Shown here: positions 1 through 8,291 of the stretch, one piece after another
Layout of the letters: each line of letters begins with the position of its first letter
Numbering within the stretch: the stretch's first letter is position 1
Origin: an uncultured Bacteroides sp.
GTDB lineage: Bacteria > Bacteroidota > Bacteroidia > Bacteroidales > Bacteroidaceae
NCBI GenBank assembly: GCA_947074345.1
Contig: CAMTPH010000023.1
Span: 1-34,068, forward strand
Reading direction: 5' to 3'
DNA length: 34,068 nt
The notes under the pieces: generated by a model
What the model saw: only the letters and a program-made list of their open reading frames with translations
Databases searched by the model: none
What the model was told of the DNA's origin: nothing
Program-made: the position numbers and the translations under genes

Positions 1-40
1 GATTTTGAACTCGGTTATTGATTGAGTTTGTATAAAATAG

Positions 41-79
41 AAAATGAGTCATTCCCTGTATGGGGATGACTCATTTTTT
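41..79. terminator. Bidirectional hairpin terminator
   Basis: A 12-bp perfect stem (41-52 with 66-77) is extended by one G-T and three C-G pairs around a 5-base loop, with T-rich sequence on both exits. It lies just past the 3' end of the minus-strand M50 gene. A plus-strand gene may end just left of it, outside the window. Confidence 0.8.
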
Positions 80-98
80 AATATCCATTGTTCTTTGA

Positions 99-1244
99 CT
101 AACACTCACTAACCATCTTCTCCATAACCTCCAAATCTAACTCTACTTCTCCTTGTAGTAGGTAGTTCTCTTTGTTATTAAGAGTCGCTTCGTAGATGGC
201 TTTTGCTTTGTTGCAATCATTGTCTTTGTAGTAAGCTAATGTGCAAAGAAGGCGTTGTTTGCCCGACATGGTTTTGCTGTTGTCAATGATATACTTCTTT
301 AAATCGTCGGTATATAGTTCGTTGGCACGAGCGATGTTTTGATAGTGGTACAGCTCGATGAAAAGCAGTTCGCAAGCAATCTCTTTGGCCAATAAACTAA
401 TTATTTTGTCTTTGTGTTGGTCTAGTTCATTGTAAATAATATAAGACTCTTCATAGTTGCCTTCATCCAATAGACGAGCAGCATAAAGTTGTTTCTCGGT
501 TACTTGGAAGATGTTTTTATAGTCGCTTACTTCCGGATTGAAGAACCACGATTGAGGCATATCTTTGATTCGAATACCTTCTTGCAATGCCGCATTGATA
601 TTCAGTTGTGCCATTAGTGAATTGATAACTTGGTTATCTTTTTTGATCAGAATCATGTTGTACCCATCATTGGCCACACCACTTACCTTCATTGGAATGC
701 CGTTCATCAATGCAAGCAATAATCCGACTATCGATGAGTAGAGCAAAAACATATTGAGAAACATGGGTAGATTATCAAAAGCAAACCAACAAGCAAAGCA
801 GATGGCTGCTGTGAGTAGATTTAGTAATACACCACCTGCCAAATACCAGATAGCTGCCGATTGACTGATTCCACTTTCGGGAGGTAGTAATAGGCATTGA
901 CCGGCTGTACCTTGAATATGAAATTTCTTTAGTTTGTATTTGCCTTTGTATTTTATTAAAGTCAGTTTGCCCACTCTAAAAGATACGAACTTAAACTTGT
1001 TGAGCAGTCCCATGATAAGGTGTCCACCTTCGTGAAAAATGATTTGTAGGAATCCAGCTATGAATAGGGTTGCGATAGAGATAGCGCACGATAAGAGGAT
1101 TTTAAATACATTCGCTTTTCCTAAATTCTCCATCATCTGAGGATAAGTAGTGTCTGTGAATAGTAGTATGCAGGTTATCGCTATTGCAAAACCGAAAATT
1201 CCGAATAGAAAGAAAACAAGTAGTGTTTTTAAAAAGCTTTTCAT
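99..1244 (-). CDS. M50 (site-2-protease-like) membrane metalloprotease with helical C-terminal tail
   Basis: Predicted 381-residue integral membrane zinc protease. The zinc-binding motif HEGGH is at residues 71-75 inside a hydrophobic segment. A second segment, AGGVLLN (136-142), matches the conserved GG-N membrane helix of the family, and NGIP followed by NDG (181-194) resembles the distal metal-ligand motif. Hydrophobic helices cover about 8-30, 50-70, 132-155 and 162-185. From about residue 245 the chain becomes soluble and helical with TPR-like character; no PDZ domain is evident, unlike RseP. The gene has its own terminator on each side (1280-1312 and 41-79), so it is probably monocistronic. 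The substrate is unknown. The M50 call is well supported; a role in regulated intramembrane proteolysis is inference. Confidence 0.75.
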   Translation of the reverse strand: MKSFLKTLLVFFLFGIFGFAIAITCILLFTDTTYPQMMENLGKANVFKILLSCAISIATLFIAGFLQIIFHEGGHLIMGLLNKFKFVSFRVGKLTLIKYKGKYKLKKFHIQGTAGQCLLLPPESGISQSAAIWYLAGGVLLNLLTAAICFACWFAFDNLPMFLNMFLLYSSIVGLLLALMNGIPMKVSGVANDGYNMILIKKDNQVINSLMAQLNINAALQEGIRIKDMPQSWFFNPEVSDYKNIFQVTEKQLYAARLLDEGNYEESYIIYNELDQHKDKIISLLAKEIACELLFIELYHYQNIARANELYTDDLKKYIIDNSKTMSGKQRLLCTLAYYKDNDCNKAKAIYEATLNNKENYLLQGEVELDLEVMEKMVSEC

Positions 1245-1279
1245 AAGTGTATTTGTGTTATCAATATATGTATATACAG

Positions 1280-1312
1280 TAAAAGCTCTATTTTATCCAA
1301 ATAGAGCTTTTA
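1280..1312 (-). terminator. Hairpin terminator after nadE
   Basis: A 14-bp A/T-flanked stem (1280-1293 with 1299-1312) with a 5-base loop sits 17 bases beyond the nadE stop codon. The A tract on the plus strand reads as a T tract on the minus transcript. It separates nadE from the M50 gene. Confidence 0.75.
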
Positions 1313-1328
1313 CGATATTTGAGTTCAA

Positions 1329-3260
1329 TTAGCATTCAATCGTATCAACCTCTTGCAACCAAGCAGTCGATGTAGCATCGCTTGGCATACGCCAGTCGCC
1401 ACGTGGACTGATAGAGATTGTTCCTACTTTCGGGCCATCAGGTAGGCACGAACGTTTAAATTGTTGGTTGAAGAAGCGACGTATGAAGATGTATAACCAC
1501 TTCTTAATCGTTTCGCCATCATACACACCCTCGAATGAACGAGCAGCAAGCATGAATATCTTCGCAGGGCGGAAACCAAAACGCATGAAGTAGTACAAGA
1601 AGAAGTCGTGCAGCTCGTAAGGGCCCACCAAGTCTTCAGTCTTTTGTTTGATCTCACCATTCTCGTTAGCCGGAATTAGTTCGGGGCTGATTGGCGTATC
1701 CACAATATCGAGTAGCGTAAGGCGCGATTTCTCATCCATACCATTCTCGGCCACCCAGTTAACCAAGTGTTTTACCAATGTTTTTGGGATGCTACTATTA
1801 ACGGCATACATCGACATATGGTCGCCATTGTAGGTAGCCCAACCAAGAGCCAACTCCGATAAGTCGCCTGTACCAATCACCAATCCATTGGTTTGGTTAG
1901 CTATATCCATCAACAGTTGCGTACGTTCGCGTGCTTGCGAGTTCTCGTAAGTTACATCGTGCACATTGATATCGTGATCAATATCTTTGAAGTGTTGAAT
2001 TACCGCATCCTTAATGCTGATTTCGCGAATGGTTACACCCAACGATTTCATCAAGTCGATGGCATTGTTGTATGTACGGTCGGTAGTACCGAAGCCGGGC
2101 ATGGTAATACCCACAATTCTTTCGCGAGGAATATTGAGTTTATCAAATGTCTTCACACAAACCAAGAGCGCTAGGGTAGAGTCCAATCCACCCGATATAC
2201 CCACTACGGCAGTTTGCGCATGGGTATGCACCAAGCGTTGAGCCAAACCTGATACTTGAATCGAGAATATCTCTTCGCAGCGTTCGTCGAGTGCGCGACC
2301 TTTCGGTACAAATGGATGCATATCAAACGAGCGTGTCAGTGTGAATGGTGCATCATACACCGGTTTAGTAGCAATACGCACCGCAGCTTTCGCAGGGTTG
2401 TTGCCTTTGTTCACAGCAAAAGTGGTATTCTGTCTACGTTCAGCACGAAGTCTTTCCACATCAATTTCGCTGATAACTAGTTGCGCTTCAAAGCTGAAAC
2501 GGTCGTTGTGTGCTAGTTCGCTACCATTCTCATAGATCAAACCATTGCCGGCAAAGACCAAGTCGGTAGTCGATTCGCCAAACCCACACGAAGAGTAAAC
2601 ATAGCCTGCCATGCATCGAGCCGATTGTTGGCTAAGCAATGTGCGCAAGTAGTGATGCTTACCAATACATTCGTCGGTAGCCGATAGGTTAAAGATGATT
2701 TCGGCACCTTGAAGTGATAGTGCTGAGCTAGGAGGAGTTACCGCCCAAACATCTTCGCATATCTCTATGCCGAAAGTCGTTTCGGGAGTCTCGAACAATA
2801 AGTTTGTGCCCATTGGAACAACCTCGCTACATAGGCGTACGGTGGTTTCGCTTACTTCAATCGAAGAGGTAAACCAGCGTTGCTCATAAAACTCTTTATA
2901 ATTAGGAAGATATGTTTTTGGCACTACACCTAGTATCTTACCTTGGTGTATCACCACTGCTGCATTGAGCAATGTGCCGTTGTTGACAATAGGCATGCCA
3001 ACAATCGATATGATATTCAGTTGACGAGTGTCGTTAATCAATTGCATCAAAGCCAGTTCAGCCTCATCGAGTAAAACCTGTTGCGCAAACAAGTCGCCAC
3101 AAGTATAAGCCGTGATGCACAATTCAGGAAAAGCAATGATTTTCACGCCAATCTCGTTGGCTTCCATCATTTGCATCTTGATTTGTTCTACATTGTATCT
3201 GCAGTCGGCCACTTTCACCAGTGGTATAGCTGCAGCCACTTTTACAAAACCGTAGTTCAT
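1329..3260 (-). CDS. nadE: Glutamine-dependent NAD+ synthetase
   Basis: 643-residue two-domain enzyme that makes NAD+ from nicotinate adenine dinucleotide using ATP and glutamine-derived ammonia. The N-terminal nitrilase-type amidase carries the triad Glu46 (FPELCITAY), Lys115 (VPKTYLPNY) and Cys168 (GIEICEDVW). The C-terminal synthetase domain has the ATP pyrophosphatase P-loop SGGLDS (356-361), followed by the GTGDLSELALGW segment. Its length fits the long glutamine-dependent form. It starts 25 bases after the stop of the transglutaminase-like lipoprotein gene, so the two are probably co-transcribed. A strong hairpin follows. All catalytic residues are present. Confidence 0.96.
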   Translation of the reverse strand: MNYGFVKVAAAIPLVKVADCRYNVEQIKMQMMEANEIGVKIIAFPELCITAYTCGDLFAQQVLLDEAELALMQLINDTRQLNIISIVGMPIVNNGTLLNAAVVIHQGKILGVVPKTYLPNYKEFYEQRWFTSSIEVSETTVRLCSEVVPMGTNLLFETPETTFGIEICEDVWAVTPPSSALSLQGAEIIFNLSATDECIGKHHYLRTLLSQQSARCMAGYVYSSCGFGESTTDLVFAGNGLIYENGSELAHNDRFSFEAQLVISEIDVERLRAERRQNTTFAVNKGNNPAKAAVRIATKPVYDAPFTLTRSFDMHPFVPKGRALDERCEEIFSIQVSGLAQRLVHTHAQTAVVGISGGLDSTLALLVCVKTFDKLNIPRERIVGITMPGFGTTDRTYNNAIDLMKSLGVTIREISIKDAVIQHFKDIDHDINVHDVTYENSQARERTQLLMDIANQTNGLVIGTGDLSELALGWATYNGDHMSMYAVNSSIPKTLVKHLVNWVAENGMDEKSRLTLLDIVDTPISPELIPANENGEIKQKTEDLVGPYELHDFFLYYFMRFGFRPAKIFMLAARSFEGVYDGETIKKWLYIFIRRFFNQQFKRSCLPDGPKVGTISISPRGDWRMPSDATSTAWLQEVDTIEC

Positions 3261-3285
3261 TTTCTATTTTATTAAATCGATATAA

Positions 3286-4623
3286 TTAAATCTCGTTTAG
3301 GTATTCAATCTTCATGGTATAGTCCCATTGTGGGAAATAAAGATTGCCACCTTTCCATTCTACCTCTCCACGTTGAAAATCGACTGTTTCGCTACGCGGA
3401 TAGATCTTCTCGGGAACCAATGGCATACCATAATCGCTGTTCACAATCATTCGCCAAGGCTCTATACCACCCAAGTAGAAGTATTCATCCTCGCCATTTT
3501 CGGCAAAAGGAGGTACTCCAAACGATTGATCTACAGGTACCCAACCAATACCTTCGAAGTAGACTTGTGCCCAGTCGTGTAGATTCCACGCCTTCGGATG
3601 CATCATAAATCCACTCTGAAAGTGAGCAGGTATTCCGTTAAGACGGCATAAAGTTATAAATAAAAGGCTTACTTGCCCACAATCACCATGTCCATTCTCT
3701 AAAACATACTCCGGAATATTCTCAATTGTAGAGTATTCGCGTGCCGAACCCCATGGAAAGTTGTCGTTTACCCAGCGAAATATCTTCTTTGCCTTTAGGT
3801 AAGGATTCGTTTCACCTTCGGTAAGTTGGGCAGCCAACTCTTTCATCTGCGGAGTAAAGACGATGTGTTTATCTCTTTCGGCTGTGTACTCTTTGTAGAT
3901 AGCCGATGCCGTATCGTAGGGTAGTACGTCTTCGGCAGTCAGTTGATACCATTCGCCATTGGATGTATATTCAAATGTTTCCGAAAAAACGGTTGGCTCA
4001 TCTTGAACCGCCTGTTTCTCCATATAGAGTGTGCTATGAATCGACTCTTCGGGAGCCATCGTATAGTTCGCTTCGCTAGTAGATAGCAGTTTTACATCTT
4101 GTTGTCTAGGCTGATCATTGCGTGGAAATGGCAACCAACATCTGATTACTTCACCGGCAGGCACAGCATTTGTGTCTACGGTAAGCGTATAGGTTACGCG
4201 CATCTTTTGCGGAACAACAATGGGTTTGCCCTCTTGCTTGACAGCCGCCATCACTTTAGGCAGATACTCTTTGTTTACTACATCGCTACCGCTAAGCTGA
4301 ACACCATCTTTGGCCGCTTTGATGTAGTAGCAAGTCGAGTCAACACGAAATAAGTTTGGCCCCGCATTGCGAAAATATCGTTTCTCACCATCAATCACCA
4401 TAAACTCCAATGCCTTGCTCTCTTCCCATTGGCGCATTTGTTGGTCGGTTACTTCGGGTATATATCGTTGGATATACTCCTTCACCTGTGCTTCCGATTT
4501 GTTGAAGTCTACCAAGAGGCGATGTTTCAGATCGTCGTTCCAATTGTAAGATTCTTGTTTTGGCTTGTTGTTGCAAGCGGCAAGCACTACCAATAGCGCG
4601 ATTATTGATAAGAGATTTTTCAT
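3286..4623 (-). CDS. Transglutaminase-fold lipoprotein
   Basis: 445 residues. The start at 4623 is chosen over an in-frame ATG at 4677 because it begins directly with a lipoprotein signal peptide (lipobox LAAC, Cys17), and because a -7 promoter match lies at 4675-4682, on top of the longer start. The C-terminal half is a transglutaminase-like (papain-fold) domain with the triad Cys315 (GHGDCGQ), His349 (NLHDWAQVY) and Asp365 (WVPVDQ). The N-terminal half has no recognised domain. It is likely anchored in the envelope and may act as a protease, peptidase or amidase rather than a cross-linker; the substrate is unknown. It is the first gene of an apparent operon with nadE. Confidence 0.8.
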   Translation of the reverse strand: MKNLLSIIALLVVLAACNNKPKQESYNWNDDLKHRLLVDFNKSEAQVKEYIQRYIPEVTDQQMRQWEESKALEFMVIDGEKRYFRNAGPNLFRVDSTCYYIKAAKDGVQLSGSDVVNKEYLPKVMAAVKQEGKPIVVPQKMRVTYTLTVDTNAVPAGEVIRCWLPFPRNDQPRQQDVKLLSTSEANYTMAPEESIHSTLYMEKQAVQDEPTVFSETFEYTSNGEWYQLTAEDVLPYDTASAIYKEYTAERDKHIVFTPQMKELAAQLTEGETNPYLKAKKIFRWVNDNFPWGSAREYSTIENIPEYVLENGHGDCGQVSLLFITLCRLNGIPAHFQSGFMMHPKAWNLHDWAQVYFEGIGWVPVDQSFGVPPFAENGEDEYFYLGGIEPWRMIVNSDYGMPLVPEKIYPRSETVDFQRGEVEWKGGNLYFPQWDYTMKIEYLNEI

Positions 4624-4674
4624 AGGAGTTATAATAATTGTGTTTACAATAGTTCGTTTATCTATGCGTTTATA

Positions 4675-4682
4675 CAAAAATA
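4675..4682 (-). promoter_or_regulatory. Candidate -7 promoter element (TATTTTTG)
   Basis: Reads TATTTTTG on the minus strand, an exact match to Bacteroides TAnnTTTG. It would start transcription about 45 bases before the lipoprotein start at 4623. No clear -33 TTTG is seen. Confidence 0.45.
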
Positions 4683-4723
4683 AGAATAAGTTCTATTAAA
4701 CTAACTAAAAAGCACAAAAAACT

Positions 4724-4737
4724 CTGTTGCGCAACAG
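4724..4737. promoter_or_regulatory. Perfect 14-bp palindrome upstream of the transglutaminase-nadE operon
   Basis: CTGTTGCGCAACAG is perfectly self-complementary and lies about 42 bases upstream of the -7 element at 4675-4682. Its position and symmetry suit a dimeric regulator site. The regulator is unknown and the role is inferred. Confidence 0.35.
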
Positions 4738-4758
4738 CATATCGTCATATAGAAACAA

Positions 4759-4795
4759 CAAGAGCCGGATAGGGTTTTATACCATCCGGCTCTTG
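4759..4795 (-). terminator. Hairpin terminator after the beta-barrel gene
   Basis: A 12-bp perfect stem rich in G-C (4759-4770 with 4784-4795) lies 22 bases past the stop of the minus-strand outer-membrane protein gene. The exit on the minus strand is moderately T-rich. Confidence 0.7.
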
Positions 4796-4816
4796 CTATA
4801 CTAATACGATGTATTG

Positions 4817-5527
4817 TTATTTTTTGATATCAAAAAGATAGGTTATTTTACCAATGATACTGCTATTGGCCGAGCGCGAGAAATAGTCCTTCTTATTACT
4901 ATTGTAGAAGTCGGCCAAACCAAAGTAGTAGCGGCCTTCAATCAAGAAGTTGCCTGCACGTTTGGTTTTTATTTCTACCCCTAAACCACCGGCTATACCG
5001 TAGTCAAACTTCTTATCAAACGGCATACCGTACTCTTCGCTTTCTAGTTCGGTAGCGCTCAACCCAAAGTGGCTTTCAGAGCTGCTTATCAAGTAACCGA
5101 TTTGTGGGCCGATATTGATGAAGAACTGAGCACCTAGATCTTTACCAAACGCCAAGTGCGCCAAGAAAGGCAGTTCCAAGTAATTCATCTTGCGAGTATA
5201 ACCACGAGTAGGGTCTGTATCGCCCGATCCATCGTTAAGTTCAAACTTCTTGTCCCAACCACGTTGCGAGTAGTTTAGTTCTATTTGTACCCCACATATC
5301 ATGGCAAAATATTTCTCGGAGATGTAGCGAGCAGTCAAACCAATGTTTGGTCCGAACAATCCCTTTTGTTGCACACGATGTTTCTCAAAGCTCACCGTGT
5401 TGTAGTTTACACCACCATTTACCCCGATAGCAATGTTGTTTCTTATATCGCCAATTTGAGCCGAAGCCGAAACTGAACAAAGCAGTGTGATGCCTATGAT
5501 TGCGAATATCGTTTTTAGCTTTATCAT
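4817..5527 (-). CDS. Outer-membrane beta-barrel protein (PorT-like family)
   Basis: 236 residues with a clear signal peptide (cleavage likely after SASA, about residue 23). Amphipathic strands typical of an eight-stranded barrel follow, such as NIAIGVNGGVNYNTVSF near the start and IIGKITYLFDI at the end, finishing with a hydrophobic last strand. It resembles the outer-membrane beta-barrel/PorT-like families common in Bacteroidota. Its start lies two bases after the stop of the LysM/periplasmic-binding-fold gene, so the two are translationally close and form an operon. The function is unknown; partnership with the LysM protein is inferred from the spacing. Confidence 0.75.
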   Translation of the reverse strand: MIKLKTIFAIIGITLLCSVSASAQIGDIRNNIAIGVNGGVNYNTVSFEKHRVQQKGLFGPNIGLTARYISEKYFAMICGVQIELNYSQRGWDKKFELNDGSGDTDPTRGYTRKMNYLELPFLAHLAFGKDLGAQFFINIGPQIGYLISSSESHFGLSATELESEEYGMPFDKKFDYGIAGGLGVEIKTKRAGNFLIEGRYYFGLADFYNSNKKDYFSRSANSSIIGKITYLFDIKK

Positions 5528-5529
5528 GT

Positions 5530-7311
5530 CTATTCGAAGTCGAGTTTAATAAGTTCGTAATCTTTGCTGAAATTCACAAAGAAAGCCTTTTTGTTGATGA
5601 AGCCACCCCAGTTGTTTACGCGTTTAAAGTTGAAACCTGTTTGTATAGGGCGTACATTCATAAAGCCGATGTTATCTTCGAACTCAGAGCCGTATAGCGA
5701 AAGACCTTTCAAGAAGAAGTAGCCTGTGTCGAAGCCCAACATACCGTATTTTGGATAACTATTGTCCATGTCTTTGCTGTACCATCTGTTGTACTTGTTG
5801 GTGAAGTCTACCGCCGAAGGCAACAGGTTGTTGGTATAGAATGCCGAGTAAAAATATGTGTTCAACTCAAAGAAGCTATCCAAGTGGTCTTTGGTGTAAG
5901 TTTGCCATTCAGGATAACCAAATAGACTGATGTTGTACTCAGGGTTTTCTCTGGTCAACATGGTGAGTTGAGGAATGATTTTGATTAACGAAACATCGCT
6001 GCTCGAAGTAGGTACAAAGATATTCTCTTTACCTTCTACCAAAGCACCTTGCAAACCTTCAACCGAAGCGCCTTCAGGCAATGCCTTGTAAGTAACCCCT
6101 TTGTTGGCAAGATCAGCTTTCAAGCCATCAATAAACTCTCTCTTGTTCTTAGAGGCAGTTTCGCCTGCATCGAGTAGTATCACGTTTGCATTGGTAAACT
6201 GACGAGTAAAGTGGTCGTATACCTCCGAGTAAAGATAAGACTGTGGCGTGTTGATTAGGTACACGTTAGGGTTGCTAAACACTTCGTCTTCTTTCGATGA
6301 AAAAGGAATAACGAGTGTGATATCGTTTTGCTTAGCAAAGGCAGCCAAGCTATTGGTATGTTTCGATTGCATAGGGCCAAAGATGATGTTCATCTTCTTC
6401 ATTTCGCTCTTAGCCAAAATGCTGTTAAGCGATGCATCAGTATCGGTCAGGTTGTAAGCATAGATGTCGAGTGAAATGCCTTCGCGTTTCAAGCTATCTA
6501 CAGCAAGCAAGAAACCTTCGTAGTACTCTACCATGCGTTTATCTTGTTGGAAAGGCAATAACACTGCAGCCTTAATGGTGCTAAACGATTTTGCCTTCTC
6601 TTCGTTTTCGCTAAATAACTCCGAGTTTGATGGGCCAGTAGTAGGAACTTTGCCTTTAGAAGTAGACTTCTCGGTTAGTTCGCCGGGAGCACCTGTATAA
6701 GGGATGCACACAAATTGTCCGCGCTTCATGCCATTTGCCAACTCCGGATTGGCAGCAATCAGTTCCTCTTTGGTGATGCCGTATTTGCGGCTCACGCTAA
6801 ATACTGTCTCTTTGCGTTGCACCTTGTGCATATCTTTACACTTCGATTTTACCGCAGCAGGAATGTCTGTGCTCGATGTTTGCTCAACCACCACTTGAGT
6901 TGTTGGCGTTGCTGGCACAGGAATACGAACCACTTGACCAATGCGAAAGTTCTCGGCGCTTAGTCCGGGATTGGCTTCGGTAATTTCTTTAGCCGATAGG
7001 TTGTATATGGTAGTCAGCTTGTAGAGCGTCTCGCCTTGCTGAATGGTATGAAATGTCTCTTTTTGTTGAGCAGATGGCGATGACTTAGGTATTCTCAATG
7101 CCATGCCTGCATATATTTTCTCGTTGCTACCCGGATTCATCTGCACGATGTCTTCTTGGTTTAAGCCATACATAGCAGCGATAGAGTATAAGCTTTGTCC
7201 TTTTTCGATGGTGTGCAAAAAGTATGATTGATTCTCTTGTGCATAAAGAGATGCCGTAGATATTCCTGTGAATAGTAGTAGAAATAGTATTTGTCTGATG
7301 ATCGGTTTCAT
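5530..7311 (-). CDS. Triple-LysM protein with type 1 periplasmic-binding-like domain
   Basis: 593 residues from the start at 7311, which begins directly with a signal peptide ending near LYAQ (residue 25). The in-frame ATG at 7365 lies upstream of a promoter match and is rejected. Three LysM repeats (about 31-75, 87-131 and 160-204) predict peptidoglycan binding. After a Ser/Thr/Glu-rich linker, residues 246 to the end look like a type 1 periplasmic-binding fold (opening IKAAVLLPFQQDKRM, with a later conserved IIFGPMQSKH segment). No transporter genes are adjacent, so a regulatory or structural envelope role is more likely than solute uptake. E. coli LpoA, an activator of a peptidoglycan synthase, also uses this fold; that parallel is only a suggestion. 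First gene of an operon with the beta-barrel gene. Confidence 0.8.
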   Translation of the reverse strand: MKPIIRQILFLLLFTGISTASLYAQENQSYFLHTIEKGQSLYSIAAMYGLNQEDIVQMNPGSNEKIYAGMALRIPKSSPSAQQKETFHTIQQGETLYKLTTIYNLSAKEITEANPGLSAENFRIGQVVRIPVPATPTTQVVVEQTSSTDIPAAVKSKCKDMHKVQRKETVFSVSRKYGITKEELIAANPELANGMKRGQFVCIPYTGAPGELTEKSTSKGKVPTTGPSNSELFSENEEKAKSFSTIKAAVLLPFQQDKRMVEYYEGFLLAVDSLKREGISLDIYAYNLTDTDASLNSILAKSEMKKMNIIFGPMQSKHTNSLAAFAKQNDITLVIPFSSKEDEVFSNPNVYLINTPQSYLYSEVYDHFTRQFTNANVILLDAGETASKNKREFIDGLKADLANKGVTYKALPEGASVEGLQGALVEGKENIFVPTSSSDVSLIKIIPQLTMLTRENPEYNISLFGYPEWQTYTKDHLDSFFELNTYFYSAFYTNNLLPSAVDFTNKYNRWYSKDMDNSYPKYGMLGFDTGYFFLKGLSLYGSEFEDNIGFMNVRPIQTGFNFKRVNNWGGFINKKAFFVNFSKDYELIKLDFE

Positions 7312-7347
7312 TAAAAAATATTCTATTTGATTTCTGAAATTAAGCAA

Positions 7348-7355
7348 CAAAGATA
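7348..7355 (-). promoter_or_regulatory. Candidate -7 promoter element (TATCTTTG)
   Basis: Reads TATCTTTG on the minus strand, matching TAnnTTTG. Transcription would begin about 30 bases before the start at 7311 of the LysM gene and after the longer start at 7365. Confidence 0.5.
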
Positions 7356-7439
7356 CTATTTCCACCTTATATTTTAATAATAATTGAGTTAAGAAATTAT
7401 TATTCTCTTTCTTTAATATAATATTTCGAGCGGAAACAT

Positions 7440-7447
7440 TAAATTTG
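7440..7447 (+). promoter_or_regulatory. Candidate -7 promoter element (TAAATTTG)
   Basis: Matches TAnnTTTG and ends only eight bases before the ATG at 7456. If used, the mRNA leader would be nearly absent. Confidence 0.4.
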
Positions 7448-7455
7448 CAGATATT

Positions 7456-8130
7456 ATGTCAGTAAGAATATTATCCTATATAATTTTCTCCGCATTGCTA
7501 TTTCCGTTTTGCGGAGCATGGGCACAAATGAGTCCTACAGCCACTCTTATCCAAGAGAATGGGGCGGTGCCCGAAGACCCTTATGTGATGCAGGCTGGCG
7601 ACGATTATACCGGAGCAGCTCCGTTGGAGTTTCGTTTCTCGGCCAATGTCGACCAACCTTCTCCTTCTTTGCGTTACGAATGGAATTTCTCAGAGAACCC
7701 CGATTTTAATGTCATTTACCTAACTCGTTTTGAAGAGGAAACACTCTATACCTTTACCACCTCGGGACGCTTCTATGTGCGCTTGCAGGTAACTGATACA
7801 GAGACCGACGTAACTGATGTTTCGGATGCATTCGTGATACAGATTGCCGAATCAGAACTGAAGATACCCAATGCTTTTTCGCCCAATGGCGATGGCATCA
7901 ACGATGTGTTTAACGTAACCCACAAATCGCTCGTTAAGTTCGAAGCTCACGTATTCAATCGTTGGGGACAGAATCTTTACAACTGGAACCTGGCCAATAT
8001 TGACGAAGGATGGGACGGAACAGCTCACGGCAAGCAAGTGCCCGATGGCGTTTACTTCATCGTGGTTAAAGCTGTGGGAGCCGATGGCGTAGTATATAAC
8101 CATAAAGGAGATATCAATATCCTTCGGTAA
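7456..8130 (+). CDS. Secreted protein with type B type IX secretion (CHU_C) sorting domain
   Basis: 224 residues with a signal peptide ending near AWAQ (residue 24). The middle (about 50-130) is Ig/PKD-like. The C-terminal 85 residues are a textbook gliding-motility-associated/CHU_C domain: IPNAFSPNGDGINDVF, then VFNRWGQ, DGTAHGKQVPDGVYF and a terminal GDINILR. This domain is the type B sorting signal recognised by the type IX secretion system. No secretion-system gene is in the window, so the machinery must be elsewhere or the domain must be used otherwise. The protein is little more than signal, one Ig-like domain and sorting domain. It is followed by a long palindrome and then uvrA on the same strand. 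Confidence 0.85.
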   Translation: MSVRILSYIIFSALLFPFCGAWAQMSPTATLIQENGAVPEDPYVMQAGDDYTGAAPLEFRFSANVDQPSPSLRYEWNFSENPDFNVIYLTRFEEETLYTFTTSGRFYVRLQVTDTETDVTDVSDAFVIQIAESELKIPNAFSPNGDGINDVFNVTHKSLVKFEAHVFNRWGQNLYNWNLANIDEGWDGTAHGKQVPDGVYFIVVKAVGADGVVYNHKGDINILR

Positions 8131-8138
8131 ACTATATC

Positions 8139-8176
8139 ATTCTACATGTTAAGTGTTAACACTTATCACGTAGAAT
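8139..8176 (+). repeat. 38-base near-perfect palindrome between the CHU_C gene and uvrA
   Basis: Nineteen paired positions with only two mismatches (8146/8169 and 8149/8166), centred on AAGTGTTAACACTT (8151-8164), with no spacer. No T tract follows, so it is either an unusual terminator of the upstream gene or a protein-binding site. A second small palindrome, ACACGTGT (8187-8194), lies just downstream. The remainder up to 8291 shows no gene. Confidence 0.6.
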
Positions 8177-8291
8177 GTTAACTATTTACACGTGTTTTAT
8201 TAACAACTATCAAGCAGTAAGCCGACACACCAAATAAGGCTCTTAATTGGGGCGGTTGGCGAACTAAAGAACTATATGATTTTTTGATTGT

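Noticed and set aside
1..21. C-terminal end of a plus-strand gene (reads DFELGY then stop)
   Set aside because: Too short to support as coding; kept only as a possibility because the next hairpin is bidirectional.
4624..4677. N-terminal extension of the transglutaminase lipoprotein
   Set aside because: The downstream ATG begins a perfect lipoprotein signal, and the promoter match overlaps the upstream ATG.
7312..7365. N-terminal extension of the LysM protein
   Set aside because: The upstream ATG lies before the promoter match and would bury the signal peptide.
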